This document shows positions 53,174-63,924 of a DNA stretch of 64,000 bases, piece by piece. Both the position numbers and the translations under genes were made by a program. The notes under the pieces are model-generated. The model was not told the DNA's origin, made no database searches, and saw only the letters and a list, made by a program, of their open reading frames with translations. Source of the DNA: Epithemia pelagica (taxonomy: Eukaryota > Bacillariophyta > Bacillariophyceae > Surirellales > Surirellaceae); contig OX337239.1 of the NCBI GenBank assembly GCA_946965045.2, positions 310,001 to 374,000 on the forward strand. Direction: 5' to 3'. How positions within the stretch are numbered: the first letter of the stretch is position 1; each line of letters begins with the position of its first letter.

Positions 53174-53597
53174 AAAGGAACTTTTTTGAATTATTAACTG
53201 TCAACCTGTCTGCCAAAAGAGCAACTACTCCTAATAGCTAAACGACTTCTGTTTCCTTCTCCGCACCAAAACTATGTATGCTGACGCCTACTTCTAGCTA
53301 GGAGTAGCTACGGCAGGTAGTACTCCTAGAGGATTTATTGAGTACCTACCTTATTTACCTCCCAGCGGATGTGAGTGAGTCCCGCAGGCCTCAGTCGGAA
53401 AAAGTTGTGGTGTCTGACAGAGGGAATGCACCTAATAGTGCGACTGAGTTGGTTCTCCCTTCTGCTTGGTGGTAGAGTGAGTTTTTTCGGAGACGAGCAA
53501 CAAATCAAGTTTGGGGCTTTCCTGCAACAGGTCGTTGACCAATCTCAGCATGTATCGCATACAAATCAGGCCGCCAAGCATCAGCATCCAAGAAAAA
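53174..53597. other. Intergenic with GGAGTA palindrome
   Basis: ACTTCTAGCTAGGAGTAGCT at 53290-53309 and TACTCCTAGA at 53321-53330 repeat the word found between other genes. It also includes the 5' side of the kinase-like gene. Confidence 0.5.
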
Positions 53598-55980
53598 ATG
53601 CCGGAGCACAACGGAATCTGTTCGGAAGAAGAGAGAGCAGATCAGACCCATGCGAACGAAGTCTCATCGGAAGACAAGGAGGTCCTTTCTACAGTGGAGA
53701 AATGGTGGAACTATTATGAGAAATTGTGTAGTCTTTGTCACGCTTTAACACCTGAAAACGCGAGGAAGATCAGCCGTTATGTTCATGGCATCCCGTACTT
53801 TCCGGAAACGTTGAAGACTACCTTGCACGAGGCATCGGAGAACTTTTGTCGTGTTTTCGATGCTTTGCATGAAATGAACTCGACGAGTGACTCGAATGAT
53901 GGGAACGCGATGAGCGATCCAACCAGATCGAATGATGGGAACGTGATGAGCGATCCACCCAGCAACGACCTTACGCTTAGTGAGCTCCTGGGGAAACTCA
54001 TGTCACACGCCGGCAGCTCGTAGAAACACTCCCGCTGGAATCTCAGCAGATCGTTGCGATTGAATTGGTGAAATACGAAGATGCAGAGAAGATGCAAGAT
54101 GCTGAATACGAAGCTAAACGACAAGTGAATTCTGCGATAGCACATACTCGTAGTACTGCTTTTAAAATTTGGAAATCCATCTATGCGGTGGACCGTACGT
54201 TCAATGCCTGTGCCTGTCCGCTTGAAGAAGACTGTACAATCGGGACACAAACGGAGGAAGCAGCGAAGAGACACATCGCTCTACACAAGCCGGGAAGCTG
54301 GCTGGGGAATGCAAGGAAGAAACAGCTTTGCTTCACAACAAACAAGAATTTGATCTCGAGGCTTTCATTCCACATGAAACTGAGTCCGAAAATGAGGCCT
54401 ACCAGAAGCTACAGAGGACAGCCAAAGACTGGGAAAGTTGGATAATGAAGGCAAAACACCTTAGCAGCATGGATTCAGATGACAAAGAGAAAACAGTGCG
54501 TGCAGTGGAATGGTTCAAGGCAGGTGCTTGTTACACTACGGAGACTGATCTATTATTCCCCGGTCCGCAGTCTCAAGAAATCGCGGGGATACATCAAGTC
54601 TTTCGTGGGTTGCTTGACCGCATTGCTGGATGCCGGAAGCATCTCAGAAGTCGTACGCATTCAAATCCTGGCGGCTTTCTCTTTGTAATGTTTGATCATG
54701 ACTTCAAACTTGCGTTCGAGGTGAAGTCATTTGGGCGAACGAAGCAAGGGCATGATTCGCTTCAACAAGAGAGCTGTGAGCAAATTCTGGGTCGTCTGGC
54801 GAGGGACGTCAACGAGAGCTTTAATCTGTATGGTATTGGCACGGGGACTTTTGCGACGGGTATGAAATGCACCTTAGCGTATATCACCGTGTACAAGCTG
54901 GAGCTTCGTATGAAGGAAGCTACCGAATCTGACTTCCAAGTGGCAAGTCTCGTTCTATACAAGTCAAAGCCCTTGCCTCTAATGACGCAAGAGTGCTTCA
55001 AGAAATGGGCCGGGAGCCGCCAATACGCTGATGTGCAAGAAAAGTTCTACAATCAAAATGGAGGAGTCGATGAACAAGGCATTCCTCGTGGCATTCGATT
55101 TTTATGGGAGATGATGTCGAAGCGTCGTGCCAACTTCTTTGGACCTGATTACGGTTTTCTTTTCAAGCAAGGCGAAAAGGTAGATGAGCTTCTTGGGACA
55201 GGCGGCGGTTTCAGTGTTGTTATGGGATTGAGCAGAGATTCCAATTCGGTTTTGAAAGTATCCACACTTCCTGTTGCTGGGCTCATTCAATTGGAGAAAG
55301 ATGCGCTGGAGAGCCTTGGTCGAAAAAAGCCAGAGCTTGACGAGATCGGCCTTCCTATTTTGAAGGAGGAAACAAAAATCTCTGTCAGACTTGGGGGCAT
55401 TGATAAAGAAATTCATGGTTTGGTTCTTCAGCCAAGAGGACAACCTATACTGTCGGCGATTTTTTCTACCAATTTTTGTCGTGTCTGAAAAAAGTGTCAA
55501 TACAATTAAAGAGTGCTCTGGATTTCATTCACAGCCGGAATTTTTTTCACAACGATGTGAATCCAAAAAAACATGATCGTGGTACGGGAGGCCGACAGCG
55601 TCCGGGCTTTTCTCATTGATTTTGGCTTTGCGTCGGAAGGGTCTAAGAAAAGATATGGATTTGTGGGTTCTCAGTACACCCACGGAGACATTTTCGAGAA
55701 GTACCCTAAAGAGGAGTGGTACCCGAAAAAAGAGTATGACTTGTGCAGTCTAGGTTTCTCAATGACAGTTCTTGTGAATCGTGGGGAAGTAGAATGGGAA
55801 ATGGGTCGATTTCCTCGCTATCCGATGAAAAACTATTGGAATGAAAAAATTGATCAAAGGCGTCAGGCAGCCATTCGAATCATTGGGGGATTTGATAATC
55901 AGGAAACGGATTGGCTGTCCTGGGTCAAGCTTGATAAGAAAACAAATACGATGAAGAGAAAACATGCTGAAACTGATTAG
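53598..55980 (+). pseudogene. Nuclease-like plus protein-kinase-like fusion gene, frameshifted (Crinkler-type architecture)
   Basis: Coding sequence runs in order through five frame segments, with breaks near 54000, 54295, 55465 and 55567. From ATG 53598 the N-terminus is helical (VEKWWNYYEKLCSLCHALTP) and then coiled-coil. At about 54670-54830 a beta-alpha core with FDHDFKLAFEVKSFG followed by a helix resembles the D...ExK centre of PD-(D/E)xK nucleases. From about 55190 a protein-kinase-like domain begins: LLGTGGGFSVVMG loop, VLKVS lysine, LEKDALESL helix, catalytic-loop FFHNDVNPK and metal-binding LIDFGFAS. The catalytic Lys of HxDxxxxN is Asn. Nuclease plus kinase fusions are known from Crinkler-type effectors of eukaryotes. 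Two breaks lie by A or T runs (seven A at 55567), so sequence error cannot be excluded. Confidence 0.6.
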
Positions 55981-56365
55981 ACGGATCTGTATTGGTGCTT
56001 GAAGGGTATCTCGTCACTGACTTTCTAGGCGCCGACTAATATAATAGGAGAAAGGGTGATTTCATGCATCCTCTTCCCCCTCATATCAAGTGCATAGTAG
56101 CATCAGATGCTGGCAAGAAGAACTACGTGTAGGACTCATACGAATCTGACCATAGCTTTTCTGTCTCATACACTCGTCATATAGTCAAGCAACTCTAAAT
56201 CTTGGTTCAACCTTCAAGCGACATGAGATATACACTATAGTAGATTTATCGTTGAACGATCACACAATTTTGAATACTGAGAGTGTTGGTCTCAGGCTAC
56301 CTTTCACTACCTTGCTCTCACAACGTTCTTTGACAGGGTTTGTTTCGGATATCGGTCATGTTTTT
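55981..56365. other. Convergent intergenic spacer
   Basis: Between the 3' ends of the kinase-like gene and the secreted coiled-coil gene. Nothing was recognised. Confidence 0.5.
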
Positions 56366-56911
56366 TTATAATTCCTTGTCTCCTTTCGATTTGTTCAATG
56401 TTTTCTTGACACCATCGGTAATGTGACTCCACAAGTCAGTGACTTCGGTTTGCAATTGTTTGACAAAGGATCGAGACGACAATTCGTCCACCTGACTTTG
56501 GACACTGGACAATTGCGTTTGCAAGACCTTGATGAGTTGATCCTTGCCTTCTAATTCTTCCGTGTACCGTGCCTTGAGCAAGACAACCTCTTGCTCGCCC
56601 TTTTCACTCAACTGTTTGAATTTGTTCATATCCAATTCCAATCGTTCCACATAGCGATCCGACACGCGTTTGTTTCCCGTCAAGGTTGCCACCTCGGCCT
56701 TGGATTCTTCCAATTCCTTGGCCAGTGCCGACTTTTCCGCTTCCAAGGAGGCCAATTGTTCACACGTACAACCATCGTCGGCAACCACAGTAGTGGGTGT
56801 TTCTTCTCCCTCTTCTTGGGCCTGAACCAACAGAGCCGCATCCATCAACGTCACCACGACGACCCAAATCAAAACCCACAAACAGAATGGACGAGAGGCA
56901 AAAGTCTTCAT
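56366..56911 (-). CDS. Secretory-pathway coiled-coil protein
   Basis: An intact 181-residue frame from ATG 56911. A signal peptide is clear: MKTF then a hydrophobic core VLIWVVVVTLMDAALL and VQA before QEEGEE (likely cleavage about residue 31). The mature part is acidic, has a CTC pair (about 48-50) and a long heptad region (SLEAEKSALAKELEESKAEV and following) to about residue 150, ending basic (KKTLNKSKGDKEL). No TM segment follows the signal. The KEL-type end is only loosely like an ER retention signal. It is likely a luminal or secreted dimer. The family is not recognised. Confidence 0.7.
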   Translation of the reverse strand: MKTFASRPFCLWVLIWVVVVTLMDAALLVQAQEEGEETPTTVVADDGCTCEQLASLEAEKSALAKELEESKAEVATLTGNKRVSDRYVERLELDMNKFKQLSEKGEQEVVLLKARYTEELEGKDQLIKVLQTQLSSVQSQVDELSSRSFVKQLQTEVTDLWSHITDGVKKTLNKSKGDKEL

Positions 56912-57611
56912 TGTGTTGCGATGTTCTTGTTGTTGCTTCTATTACTCGATTGGCAGGGTGGGAAACAGGAACCAGTTACGGCGTTTTGTGATGATGAATG
57001 AGACGAAAGTTCTTTCCGTCTTGCGGTCATAACAGAGATCCATCCAACGCAGGGAACGGGTCACGGGAGAATCTTCGTTGCACCCTGGTTTGGTCGCGGA
57101 TTTTCTTCTTGCACCATAGAGCAATATAACTAGGTATACCTAGGGTACCTAGTCGATTTTATGGACTCTATACAGTTACCGGCTTTGCATTTTGCTTGCA
57201 GAACTTGCGTCTACGAGCACATCATCATCATGTCCCATGTATTACGGAAGCAACGAAACTATTTGAAACTCTTTTTTGACAGTGAGGAAAGGGTTCTGTT
57301 CCTCGTTGTTGCGCAGAACTTGCGAATCATCCAAAGGTTCGAAAAGAATGCGGGCTGTCCTGTGGCTGCAGTTCTCGAACGAACGATTCGTCCATTGGCA
57401 CGCTCTGAAGTGTGACGGCACACAAGAGGAGCCTCGTCATCTCCTCTTCCATTTCGTTGCACCATCACACACATAATTCTTCTGGGGGCAACACCAGAAC
57501 TATACGGACACTGATCTTATCTTGATGAGAAATTCGTTCCGAATTCACTAAAAAAGAGAGTTATTGGCAGTGTCCGTTTCGGTTTATCGCACTGAACACA
57601 GCGTGTCCATG
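56912..57611. other. Intergenic, nothing supported
   Basis: Contains short direct words TATACCTAGGGTACCTAG near 57132-57150. The open frame at 57161-57415 has no recognisable features. Confidence 0.45.
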
Positions 57612-58649
57612 TTAGAGTTTTCGATACACTCTCATTTCTTGTGCATCATACACACGTGTGGCCCGTAACAAGGGTCCGGTCGTATAATGATTCGCAGAGT
57701 CGTCCTCCGTTGTTATCAAAGGATTGGTCTGCTGGTTCTTGGTGGTGGTGGACCTGGTGTCGTTGTTGTTGTTGTTGTCCGGGAGTTGTTCCTCCGGATG
57801 GTTTGTTGTGGCGGCTGTTGTTGTGGTTGTGGTTGTTGGTTGAAGTGGCAGGTCAAAGCGATAGGCCATAATGTGCGTCCCGGTCGGACAGACATGGGCC
57901 AACATGCGACTGAACCGAGGCATGAGGGGAGTGACGCCAAAAATCATTACGGTCCACAACGAATCCTCCTTGTGGTCGTGGGGTGTGGACAATCTTGTAC
58001 TCGAGAGCTGTTGTTGTTGGTGGTGTTGTTGCTCCACGAGCTTGGGCAGAGAGGCATGAAAGAAATTGCCATGATAGAATTGCGATCGGTGTCGTTGATC
58101 TCGCGTCCAACACAAGATGCGTCGTCCTTGACTCAACAAGTAGAGGGTCCAGTTCAATTCCACGCCAATGGCCGAATCGTATCCGGCCAAGAGTGCTTGA
58201 TAGACACCTTCGCCATCACCACTGCCCAAATCGACAAATACATGACGCTGCTGCTGTTGATGCCGTTGTTGTTGCTTGGTGGTCGTCATTTTTGTGCTAA
58301 GAGTCGCCGAACAAGGCGTTTGCAATGACACGACAAAGTCGAGGGCTCGTCGAATCTTGAAGCCGGGCGTGGCCATGTAGGGGAGCGGCGATTTCATCAT
58401 GCTCGTCACAAAGGGAGTCGTCAGAGCCAAACAGGCCACGACGGTTCCACCCGCCATGCATCCACCCATCCACAAACGAAGCCGACGACGACGATATTCT
58501 TCTTCTTCTTCTTTCTCCTGACGTTGTTGCTCCGTGTTGGGAGGACCGAACACAACCGACGAGGGAGAAACAGGCTTGACGTTTGGCTCACGTGAAAGAG
58601 GAGTGTTTGTGGTGAATGGAGTCTTTTCGTCCTTCTCATTGGATCCCAT
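57612..58649 (-). CDS. FAM173-type lysine methyltransferase (ATPSCKMT/ANTKMT-like)
   Basis: 345 residues from ATG 58649 (MGSNEKDEK). A basic/acidic N-terminal region precedes one hydrophobic segment at about residues 61-82 (MGGCMAGGTVVACLALTTPF). FAM173 proteins have the same single anchor before the catalytic domain, used for mitochondrial targeting. The SAM-binding motif I is VFVDLGSGDGEGV (about 138-150), and motif II is GYDSAIGVELNWTLYLLSQG with the acidic Glu. FYHGNFFHASL and PTGTHIMAYRFDLP complete the seven-strand fold. Q-, T- and N-rich insertions are typical of this genome. Human relatives methylate the ATP synthase c-subunit or ANT; the target here is unknown. It diverges from the hydrolase gene with 225 bp between starts. 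Confidence 0.85.
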   Translation of the reverse strand: MGSNEKDEKTPFTTNTPLSREPNVKPVSPSSVVFGPPNTEQQRQEKEEEEEYRRRRLRLWMGGCMAGGTVVACLALTTPFVTSMMKSPLPYMATPGFKIRRALDFVVSLQTPCSATLSTKMTTTKQQQRHQQQQRHVFVDLGSGDGEGVYQALLAGYDSAIGVELNWTLYLLSQGRRILCWTRDQRHRSQFYHGNFFHASLPKLVEQQHHQQQQLSSTRLSTPHDHKEDSLWTVMIFGVTPLMPRFSRMLAHVCPTGTHIMAYRFDLPLQPTTTTTTTAATTNHPEEQLPDNNNNNDTRSTTTKNQQTNPLITTEDDSANHYTTGPLLRATRVYDAQEMRVYRKL

Positions 58650-58874
58650 GACATTTGGGATTGGCCAGACCAACCAACCCGTTTCGATCCGTCTTGAATT
58701 CGTTTGGTCGTTTGGAATTATTGGACATCGTCATCCTCCTCCCAAAGATCCACAGAAGATCCGGTCGCAGATTGTGCGAAGGGTTGGTCTCTTTTTATTG
58801 AGAAGCACATAAGTCGCACGTAACGAACGATCTTCCTCCAAAAGATCCATTCTTGCTGTCTCTCTGTCTTGACC

Positions 58875-60196
58875 ATGGTAGTACCAGGCTCTCCCCCTCC
58901 TCCTTCTTCTTCTTCGTCATCCACGCCGTCCAATCCATGGTCCTCTTCCTATGGATGTTTGACTGGTCAACTCTTTTTGTATGCCCAAGGACGAGCCGCC
59001 TTTGAATCGAAACCACCACCACCACCCACACCCACAACAAGCCCATCTTCGACCACAACCACCAAGCAACAGCCACAACGAAAATGCATTCTCTTGGGTG
59101 GTTTGACCGATGGTTTGTTGCCCGTCCCGTACGGTCACTTGTTGTATGAGGCGTGTCACCAACACGGCTTTTCCGTCGTACAACCCATTTTGTCCAGTAG
59201 TTATACTGGATTTGGACATGGCACCTTGGATCGCGATGCCCAAGAATTGATGGAATTGCTCGAGTACTTTCTGGGTCAAGGAGGACAAGACGAGCACGCT
59301 ACTCAAGGAGAGTGTCACTTTTGTTTGGTGGGACATTCCACAGGTAAAAACTCTCAATTCAATGCATCTTTGCTGCTTCTTTTTTTTGTCAACCCGTGTG
59401 TGCTCACAGCGACTCGTTATCGTATTCTTCTTCTTCTTCTTGCTTTGTTGTTTTCCATTTGCGTTTGAATTTCCAAACCTATGGTTCATTGTGTTTTGTG
59501 GTGTGCGGTTTCCCAAAACAAGGCTGTCAACAAATTGTGCACTTGTTGCACCATCCGGCACTCCCACCTCGTTTGGCCCACACCATTCGAGGTGTCGTGT
59601 TGCAAGCACCCGTGTCCGATCGGGAACAGGCTCAAGTCGACGAACCAGAAATGTATCAAACCAATTTGGACATGGCGCAAAAATTGAAAGCAGAAGGCAA
59701 ACCACAGGAATGCATGCCGCGATCGGCCTTTTTTGTGCCCATTACTGCGGAACGCTTTTTGGATTTGCAACAACGAGGAGGTCGGGATGATTACTTTTCC
59801 TCGGATTATACCGACTCGGAATTGCAAGCTCGACTGCGACATGTTGTACCCATCCAGGACGACGACACGGCCACGACGGAACCAACAAGTGCACCACCAC
59901 CATCGCAACGCCGTCGTCACGTGTTGGTGGCCTTTTCGCAAGCCGATGAATATGTCGCTTCCACCATTCATGCCGAAACCTTGACGCAACGATTGGTCCA
60001 AGCCCTGAATGCCAATCTGGACGACGACGGTGGCAAAAGTGCTGGTGGTGGTGCCACGGGCTTGTGTTTGGAGGGAGCCAATCACAACTTGTCTCAACCG
60101 CCGCAGGCGCGAGTCGAATTTGTGGACGCAGTGACCAAACGAATACTCCAGGCCATGGTGCAGGAACAACAACAAGAAGAAGAACAAGAGGCATGA
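58875..60196 (+). CDS. Alpha/beta hydrolase, UPF0613/DUF1749 family, spliced
   Basis: Exons 58875-59343 and 59523-60196 join over a 179-nt intron (GTAAAAAC...AAAACAAG, phase 1), giving 380 residues. The start ATG is at 58875 (MVVPGSPPPP). After a proline/serine-rich leader, the family hallmarks follow: ILLGGLTDGLLPVPYGHLLY, VQPILSSSYTGFGHGTLDRD and the nucleophile elbow VGHSTG, split by the intron, then CQQIVHLL. Downstream are RGVVLQAPVSDREQA and, near the end, a His-containing segment (LEGANHNLSQ) as expected for the catalytic His. Fungal and algal members are annotated as siderophore-esterase-like or fusarinine-type hydrolases, but the substrate is not inferable here. Confidence 0.85.
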
Positions 60197-60825
60197 AACC
60201 AAACCACATGATCCATCCTGCCGTGGACTCGAGACGAGATCGAAACGAATGATCCTTGACATTCTTCTGACATTCGCAACAGTTACAAGGACGACGACCA
60301 CGACCACCACGAACCAATATTGGATACCCAACGAGGTGGGCCAATTGGTTGGCGCACCATCTAGGTCGTGCCGACGCTCTCGAGATACTAGACGTGGGTG
60401 TGAATCGGGAGGGTGACTGTTGCCACTGTGCGTAGAGTGGTTTCATTCCTATAGAGTCTACTCCTATTTCATTTATGGATTCTTTTCTAGCCAGGAGTAG
60501 AGACGAATGATAGGAATAGAGAGTTGGAAGTTGGAATCCCGGGGTGGCATGGAACCTATACGCGACTCATCTCAAATTTCAAAATGTGCACTTGCGCCCC
60601 CTCATTTTTTCTCTTCAACCACAAAGCGCCAAGATCTTTCGGCAACAAAGAAAAAACCGACGACGACGACGACGACGACCAGAGGAGACCAAGTCCCCCA
60701 AAGAGGCTGAGCAACGAACGAAGAACAACAACGTTTGGATTATTTCTTGCTTGGTATTATTCGAGTGCTGGATTCTCCTTTCTTTGGATTCCCTTTTGCG
60801 GCCGACACTACAAAATCCTCCACTC
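60197..60825. other. Intergenic with microsatellites
   Basis: (CGA)n at about 60658-60680 and AGGAGTAG words near 60495. An open frame runs in from upstream of the Cys-rich protein gene but has no ATG before 60826. Confidence 0.5.
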
Positions 60826-61677
60826 ATGACCAGAATCGACTCCTCCTCCTCCTCCTCCTCCTTGAGACCGACAAGGTCATTTGGTTCGAAACCGAGACAA
60901 CACAGGAGAAGACGAAGAAGAATACACGGAACAATGGTACCAGTCGCTTGGATGTTTCTTGTATGCCTCCTGGCCTTTTTGGTACCATGCGTCTCCTCCT
61001 CGACAACGCGGTTCCCTGCCTTGGACGACAATGACGCAACGAAGAAGAACAACCAGAACCACCACGGCCTTTCGGTACGGACCCTCCAACACAATGAGGA
61101 CGACGATGAGCCAATGGTGGATTTAGGCGGTGGTCAGGACGACGAGGACGATAAGGACAAAGACGAGGAGGACGAAAAAGACTTGGACCCCAACAGTTTG
61201 CCCGGTCCTTGTACATGGAAGTACAATTGCAATGGCTTCGAACACGCCTTTCATTGGCTCTTGAAATTGGATCGGAATCAACGGATTCAATTGCACAAAA
61301 TGATTATTCACGATTGGTACTTTTGTTCCCTGGAATCGCATTGTCCCTTGGATTTTGCCGGCGTCAACGCCGATCGCTTGGATTGCCTCGACGTTTTGAC
61401 CCGTCACGGGGCCGGACGAACCTGTCATCATGCATTGGACGAATTGTTGCATCTCATCTTCACCATTCTGAGTCGCAATCACGTGGGAACCGCCTTGGCG
61501 CAAGATTTGTGCGATTGTTTGGCCGAATACTTTACCTTTCGGCAATTTCCCACCCGCAACGTCTACCAACAATGGGATCATCAAGATTTGCGAGAAAACT
61601 TTGTCGCCGATACCATGTACTTTTTGGAAAGCTTTGCCACAGTGGAGGGATGGGATTGCCAGTTTGAAGGAATCTAA
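60826..61677 (+). CDS. Cys-rich secretory or type II membrane protein
   Basis: 283 residues from the first ATG (60826, MTRIDSSSS). A second ATG at 60934 (MVPVAWMFLVCLLAFLVPCV) would give a textbook signal peptide with cleavage after SSS, so the mature protein may be secreted. A (CTC)n run encodes the Ser stretch near the first start. An acidic D/E linker follows. The C-terminal about 150 residues form a compact domain with ten or more cysteines: PCTWKYNCNGFEHAFHWLL, DWYFCSLESHCPLDF, DCLDVL, TCHHALDELLHLIF, DLCDCLAEYFTFRQF and GWDCQF. The helical, disulfide-rich pattern is distinctive, but the family is not recognised. Confidence 0.65.
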   Translation: MTRIDSSSSSSSLRPTRSFGSKPRQHRRRRRRIHGTMVPVAWMFLVCLLAFLVPCVSSSTTRFPALDDNDATKKNNQNHHGLSVRTLQHNEDDDEPMVDLGGGQDDEDDKDKDEEDEKDLDPNSLPGPCTWKYNCNGFEHAFHWLLKLDRNQRIQLHKMIIHDWYFCSLESHCPLDFAGVNADRLDCLDVLTRHGAGRTCHHALDELLHLIFTILSRNHVGTALAQDLCDCLAEYFTFRQFPTRNVYQQWDHQDLRENFVADTMYFLESFATVEGWDCQFEGI

Positions 61678-62805
61678 GTGATACACATTTATATTCTATA
61701 GGTTCGGGGAAACCAACAGGCATCATTTATGCAAGACAAAGCATTGTTGACGTCCCAGCAAGACCTCCTTCACCCACCCAAATATAAATCGAGCGAGAGA
61801 TACCAAACTGCCATGAACACTTGTGTATCCTACAACAACGAACAATACTACTACAGCAAACAGTCGATTCCATAGGAGATTCAGGTTGTTCTGTTCTTGA
61901 TAATTGGAATAATGGATAATGGCCCTATTGATAGATAGACACTCTTTTGAGAAAGCCTTGCTTTAGAACGCTTAGTTCATTCTCTTACTTGTTCAGATAA
62001 GGTTGCCATTGCCAGTTGCCATGGACCGATAATACACACAACAGAACAACATGTTGTTGAAGAAGACTGTCATCCTCATTATCTACTACTCTTATCGACA
62101 CGGGAAAAAAGGTGATACGGTTACTCCGTAGTTTTTACGCTAGTAGAGTAAAGAGCTAGTCTAGCTATGACCCTGTTTCGATATATTATTGAGTATTGAG
62201 TCGGATTCTCCCGCCTTCCTTGTTCCGAGCGCGCATACCGTATCTGTTCTCACAATTTTCATTCCGCAGACAAAGTGGTCAGGAGATATAGCGGAAAAGG
62301 GCTTTTTTTTGTCTTCGTCTCGTCCAAACACACGCTTGGACCGTGGACTCCTCTATTCTGCCGAGAATCGAGGCTCATCGTGTTTCTTCCTAGTGGCCTG
62401 CAAGCGATCCAGAGAATTGAATCAAAAGAGAAAAGGTGGACCCACAAAGCCAAGATTGTGTTTTCATTGAAGCTTTGCTTTCATCGTTGACTCTCAGTTG
62501 AGTTCACTTTGAGCTGGCGTCGAATTTGAGGAACCCTATTCTTTAATGTCCTTGAAAGAGTGGTTGCCTTGGAATAAGGTAAGCGATTCTAAAGCGCTAT
62601 TCCATGTGTTCACACTTGGCTTCTTTCGTGCACACTTACAATGTGCTTGGACTTCCTTACCTCCTTGATTGTGTGTGCAATCGTGCTGGCGTCTCTTTCG
62701 AACTTGTTTTTCTTTCGCTCTTTTTTCAAAGCTTCCACACCAAAGAGTTCCGGCTGCCCAAAGTCAACATCTAAAAAACGATTTCATCGGTTCGGAAAAT
62801 AAGTC
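61678..62805. other. Intergenic, one weak exon candidate
   Basis: At 62546-62578 ATG...AAG encodes MSLKEWLPWNK and is followed by GTAAGC, a usable splice donor. I found no convincing acceptor that joins it in frame to the DUF707-like gene. Otherwise nothing was recognised. Confidence 0.35.
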
Positions 62806-63924
62806 ATGACGTACTCCACCTCCTTGTCTAACAGAAGAAGTCATGGTATCAAGGTTCTGTTGACCTACCGTAACACCATCATGTCTCTCTGGGCTTTGGT
62901 AATGACTATTCAGGTTACTGTTTTGGTCCGATATACAAACCATCGACTGTCCCTCAGCGTCACTCCCTGGAACACGGAGGCCCTATCTCCTATATGGGAG
63001 ACAACGATGTTACAACCACCACCATCGAGCGAGGAGAAGAAGAAAAAGCTGGTGGTGTTCAATGCGTTGGGTCGTCGGGAGGCCATTCAATACAGTTGGT
63101 TTCACAAGCGACAGCATTTTGCCGATTGGGATTGCATTGCCTTTTTGTACGTCGATGACACGATTGTGCCGGAAGACGACTTTCACTTGATGCAATTGCA
63201 ACAGCCGACCGAGAACGACTCGACGACTTGTACTGTGATTCGAACTCCCAATGTAGCCTGGGGCGTGTTTTTACAATATCTGGCACCGCCCTTGGTACAA
63301 CAATACGAGTACATTGCTGTCATGCTGGACGATGTATTCTTGCCCACAGCTGGGCCTCATCCTGTGCGCATTCCCAAATTGTTGGAGTCTATTGAAAAAT
63401 ACAACTTGTCGTCGATATCACCGAGCATCGTGGGTGGTACCTGGGATGTGATGAATGGCGAATTGGATCTCCATGCAAACTATCAAGGCCGGTCGACACG
63501 GCATTGTTTGGTTCGTCCTTCCATGATTGAAACTTTTTCTCAAATTTTTACCAAACAGAGTTGGCAATGTTATTATTCCTTTTTCCATGCCAGCGCCGGG
63601 CGTGGATGGGGCTTGGATTTTTGTTTTGCGCAGTATTGTGCGGAGCAATCCGCTGGCTTGGCTGTGGATTACAACATGGTTGGGTATCATTTAGAACTCG
63701 TGACGAAGGACAACAGCAGCAGCTGGTTTAATGAAACCCATCAGGCGTTGCTCACAAGTGGTACGAATTTGACATTTCCGACAATCATGCGACAAACGAA
63801 TATGCAGTTTTATAAAAATGATCGAAGGGGACGTGCCCAAAATCTGTATGTGGCCAGACGATACAAGTGTGCCAAATCCAACAATTCTCTCGTTGGTACA
63901 TGGGAATGTCCCAATGACCACTAG
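62806..63924 (+). CDS. DUF707-like type II membrane protein (glycosyltransferase-like)
   Basis: An intact 372-codon frame from ATG 62806. A short cytoplasmic N-terminus is followed by one anchor (TIMSLWALVMTIQVTVLVRY, about residues 24-43) and a luminal domain. That domain has VVFNALGRREAIQYSWFHKR, WDCIAFLYVDDTIV, YIAVMLDDVFL (a DD pair in the place of the DXD-like motif) and GRGWGLDFCFAQYC. The GWGLD-x-x-x-x-x-C pattern and the preceding Cys/Trp segment (KQSWQCYYSFF) are characteristic of plant DUF707 proteins, which are suspected Golgi glycosyltransferases. N-glycosylation sites occur near the end. Activity is unproven. Confidence 0.7.
   Translation: MTYSTSLSNRRSHGIKVLLTYRNTIMSLWALVMTIQVTVLVRYTNHRLSLSVTPWNTEALSPIWETTMLQPPPSSEEKKKKLVVFNALGRREAIQYSWFHKRQHFADWDCIAFLYVDDTIVPEDDFHLMQLQQPTENDSTTCTVIRTPNVAWGVFLQYLAPPLVQQYEYIAVMLDDVFLPTAGPHPVRIPKLLESIEKYNLSSISPSIVGGTWDVMNGELDLHANYQGRSTRHCLVRPSMIETFSQIFTKQSWQCYYSFFHASAGRGWGLDFCFAQYCAEQSAGLAVDYNMVGYHLELVTKDNSSSWFNETHQALLTSGTNLTFPTIMRQTNMQFYKNDRRGRAQNLYVARRYKCAKSNNSLVGTWECPNDH

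Noticed and set aside
57687-58328. Plus-strand V/L/W-rich frame
   Set aside because: Shadow of the Q/T/N-rich methyltransferase gene on the other strand.
59486-60446. Minus-strand frames opposite the hydrolase
   Set aside because: Antisense to conserved hydrolase motifs; no independent support.
62546-62578. First coding exon MSLKEWLPWNK of the DUF707-like gene
   Set aside because: Good donor, but no in-frame acceptor was convincing, and the 62806 ATG already gives a complete anchor and domain.
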